DNA of 5,300 nt from an uncultured Gloeocapsa sp. (lineage in GTDB: Bacteria; Cyanobacteriota; Cyanobacteriia; Cyanobacteriales; Gloeocapsaceae), in NCBI GenBank assembly GCA_937930495.1, contig CALGKL010000147.1, positions 1-5,300 on the forward strand. The letters run 5' to 3'. Each line of letters starts with the position of its first letter. Position 1 is the first letter of the stretch. Under the pieces are notes generated by a model. It did no database searches and was not told the DNA's origin. It was given only the letters and a program-made list of their open reading frames with translations. Position numbers and translations under genes: made by a program. Shown piece after piece: positions 5,300 to 5,300 of this stretch.

Positions 5300-5300
5300 A

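Noticed and set aside
1..5300. CRISPR array, tRNA, insertion sequence or toxin-antitoxin pair
   Set aside because: No regularly spaced repeats, tRNA-like fold, transposase motif or terminal inverted repeats with target duplication were seen on reading both strands.

Overview
The window looks like cyanobacterial chromosome. Six perfect copies of the HIP1 octamer GCGATCGC occur in 5.3 kb, and the base composition is moderately AT-rich. The strongest regulatory signal is a textbook NtcA-type nitrogen-control promoter. No tRNA, rRNA, CRISPR array, transposase or prophage gene is visible.

Layout. (1) The left edge (3-911, +) is the C-terminal 302 residues of a polytopic membrane protein, probably an ABC-2-type permease whose start lies outside the window. 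(2) Converging on it with a 9-bp overlap is a leftward pair: a 58-residue membrane protein (2353-2529, -) overlapping by 20 bp the start of a 489-residue SF2 helicase (903-2372, -). The helicase resembles the restriction-type helicases linked to DNA phosphorothioation systems. The pair has its own consensus -10 box (2553-2558). (3) Further upstream, also leftward, is a 149-residue secreted protein with four cysteines and a probable PPC-like beta-sandwich (2584-3033, -). (4) A 200-bp divergent control region (3034-3233) separates it from the rightward genes. It carries a perfect NtcA box (GTA-N8-TAC, 3146-3159) placed 22 nt before a TAN3T -10 box, plus two long inverted repeats. (5) Rightward are an OmpR-family response regulator (3234-3971, +), probably NrrA/Rre37, and 47 bp later an FkbM-family methyltransferase with a C-terminal coiled coil (4019-5224, +). 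(6) At the right edge the tail of a leftward gene (5216-5299, -) again converges with a 9-bp overlap.

How the genes fit together. The response regulator is the clear regulatory hub: its promoter geometry predicts direct activation by NtcA under nitrogen limitation. The methyltransferase may be read through from the same transcript. The leftward genes form two small units, the secreted protein alone and then the small membrane protein with the helicase. I see no complete new multi-gene system. The most rewarding points are the NtcA promoter on an atypical receiver-domain regulator, the short membrane ORF coupled to the helicase, and the two identical 9-bp convergent gene overlaps.
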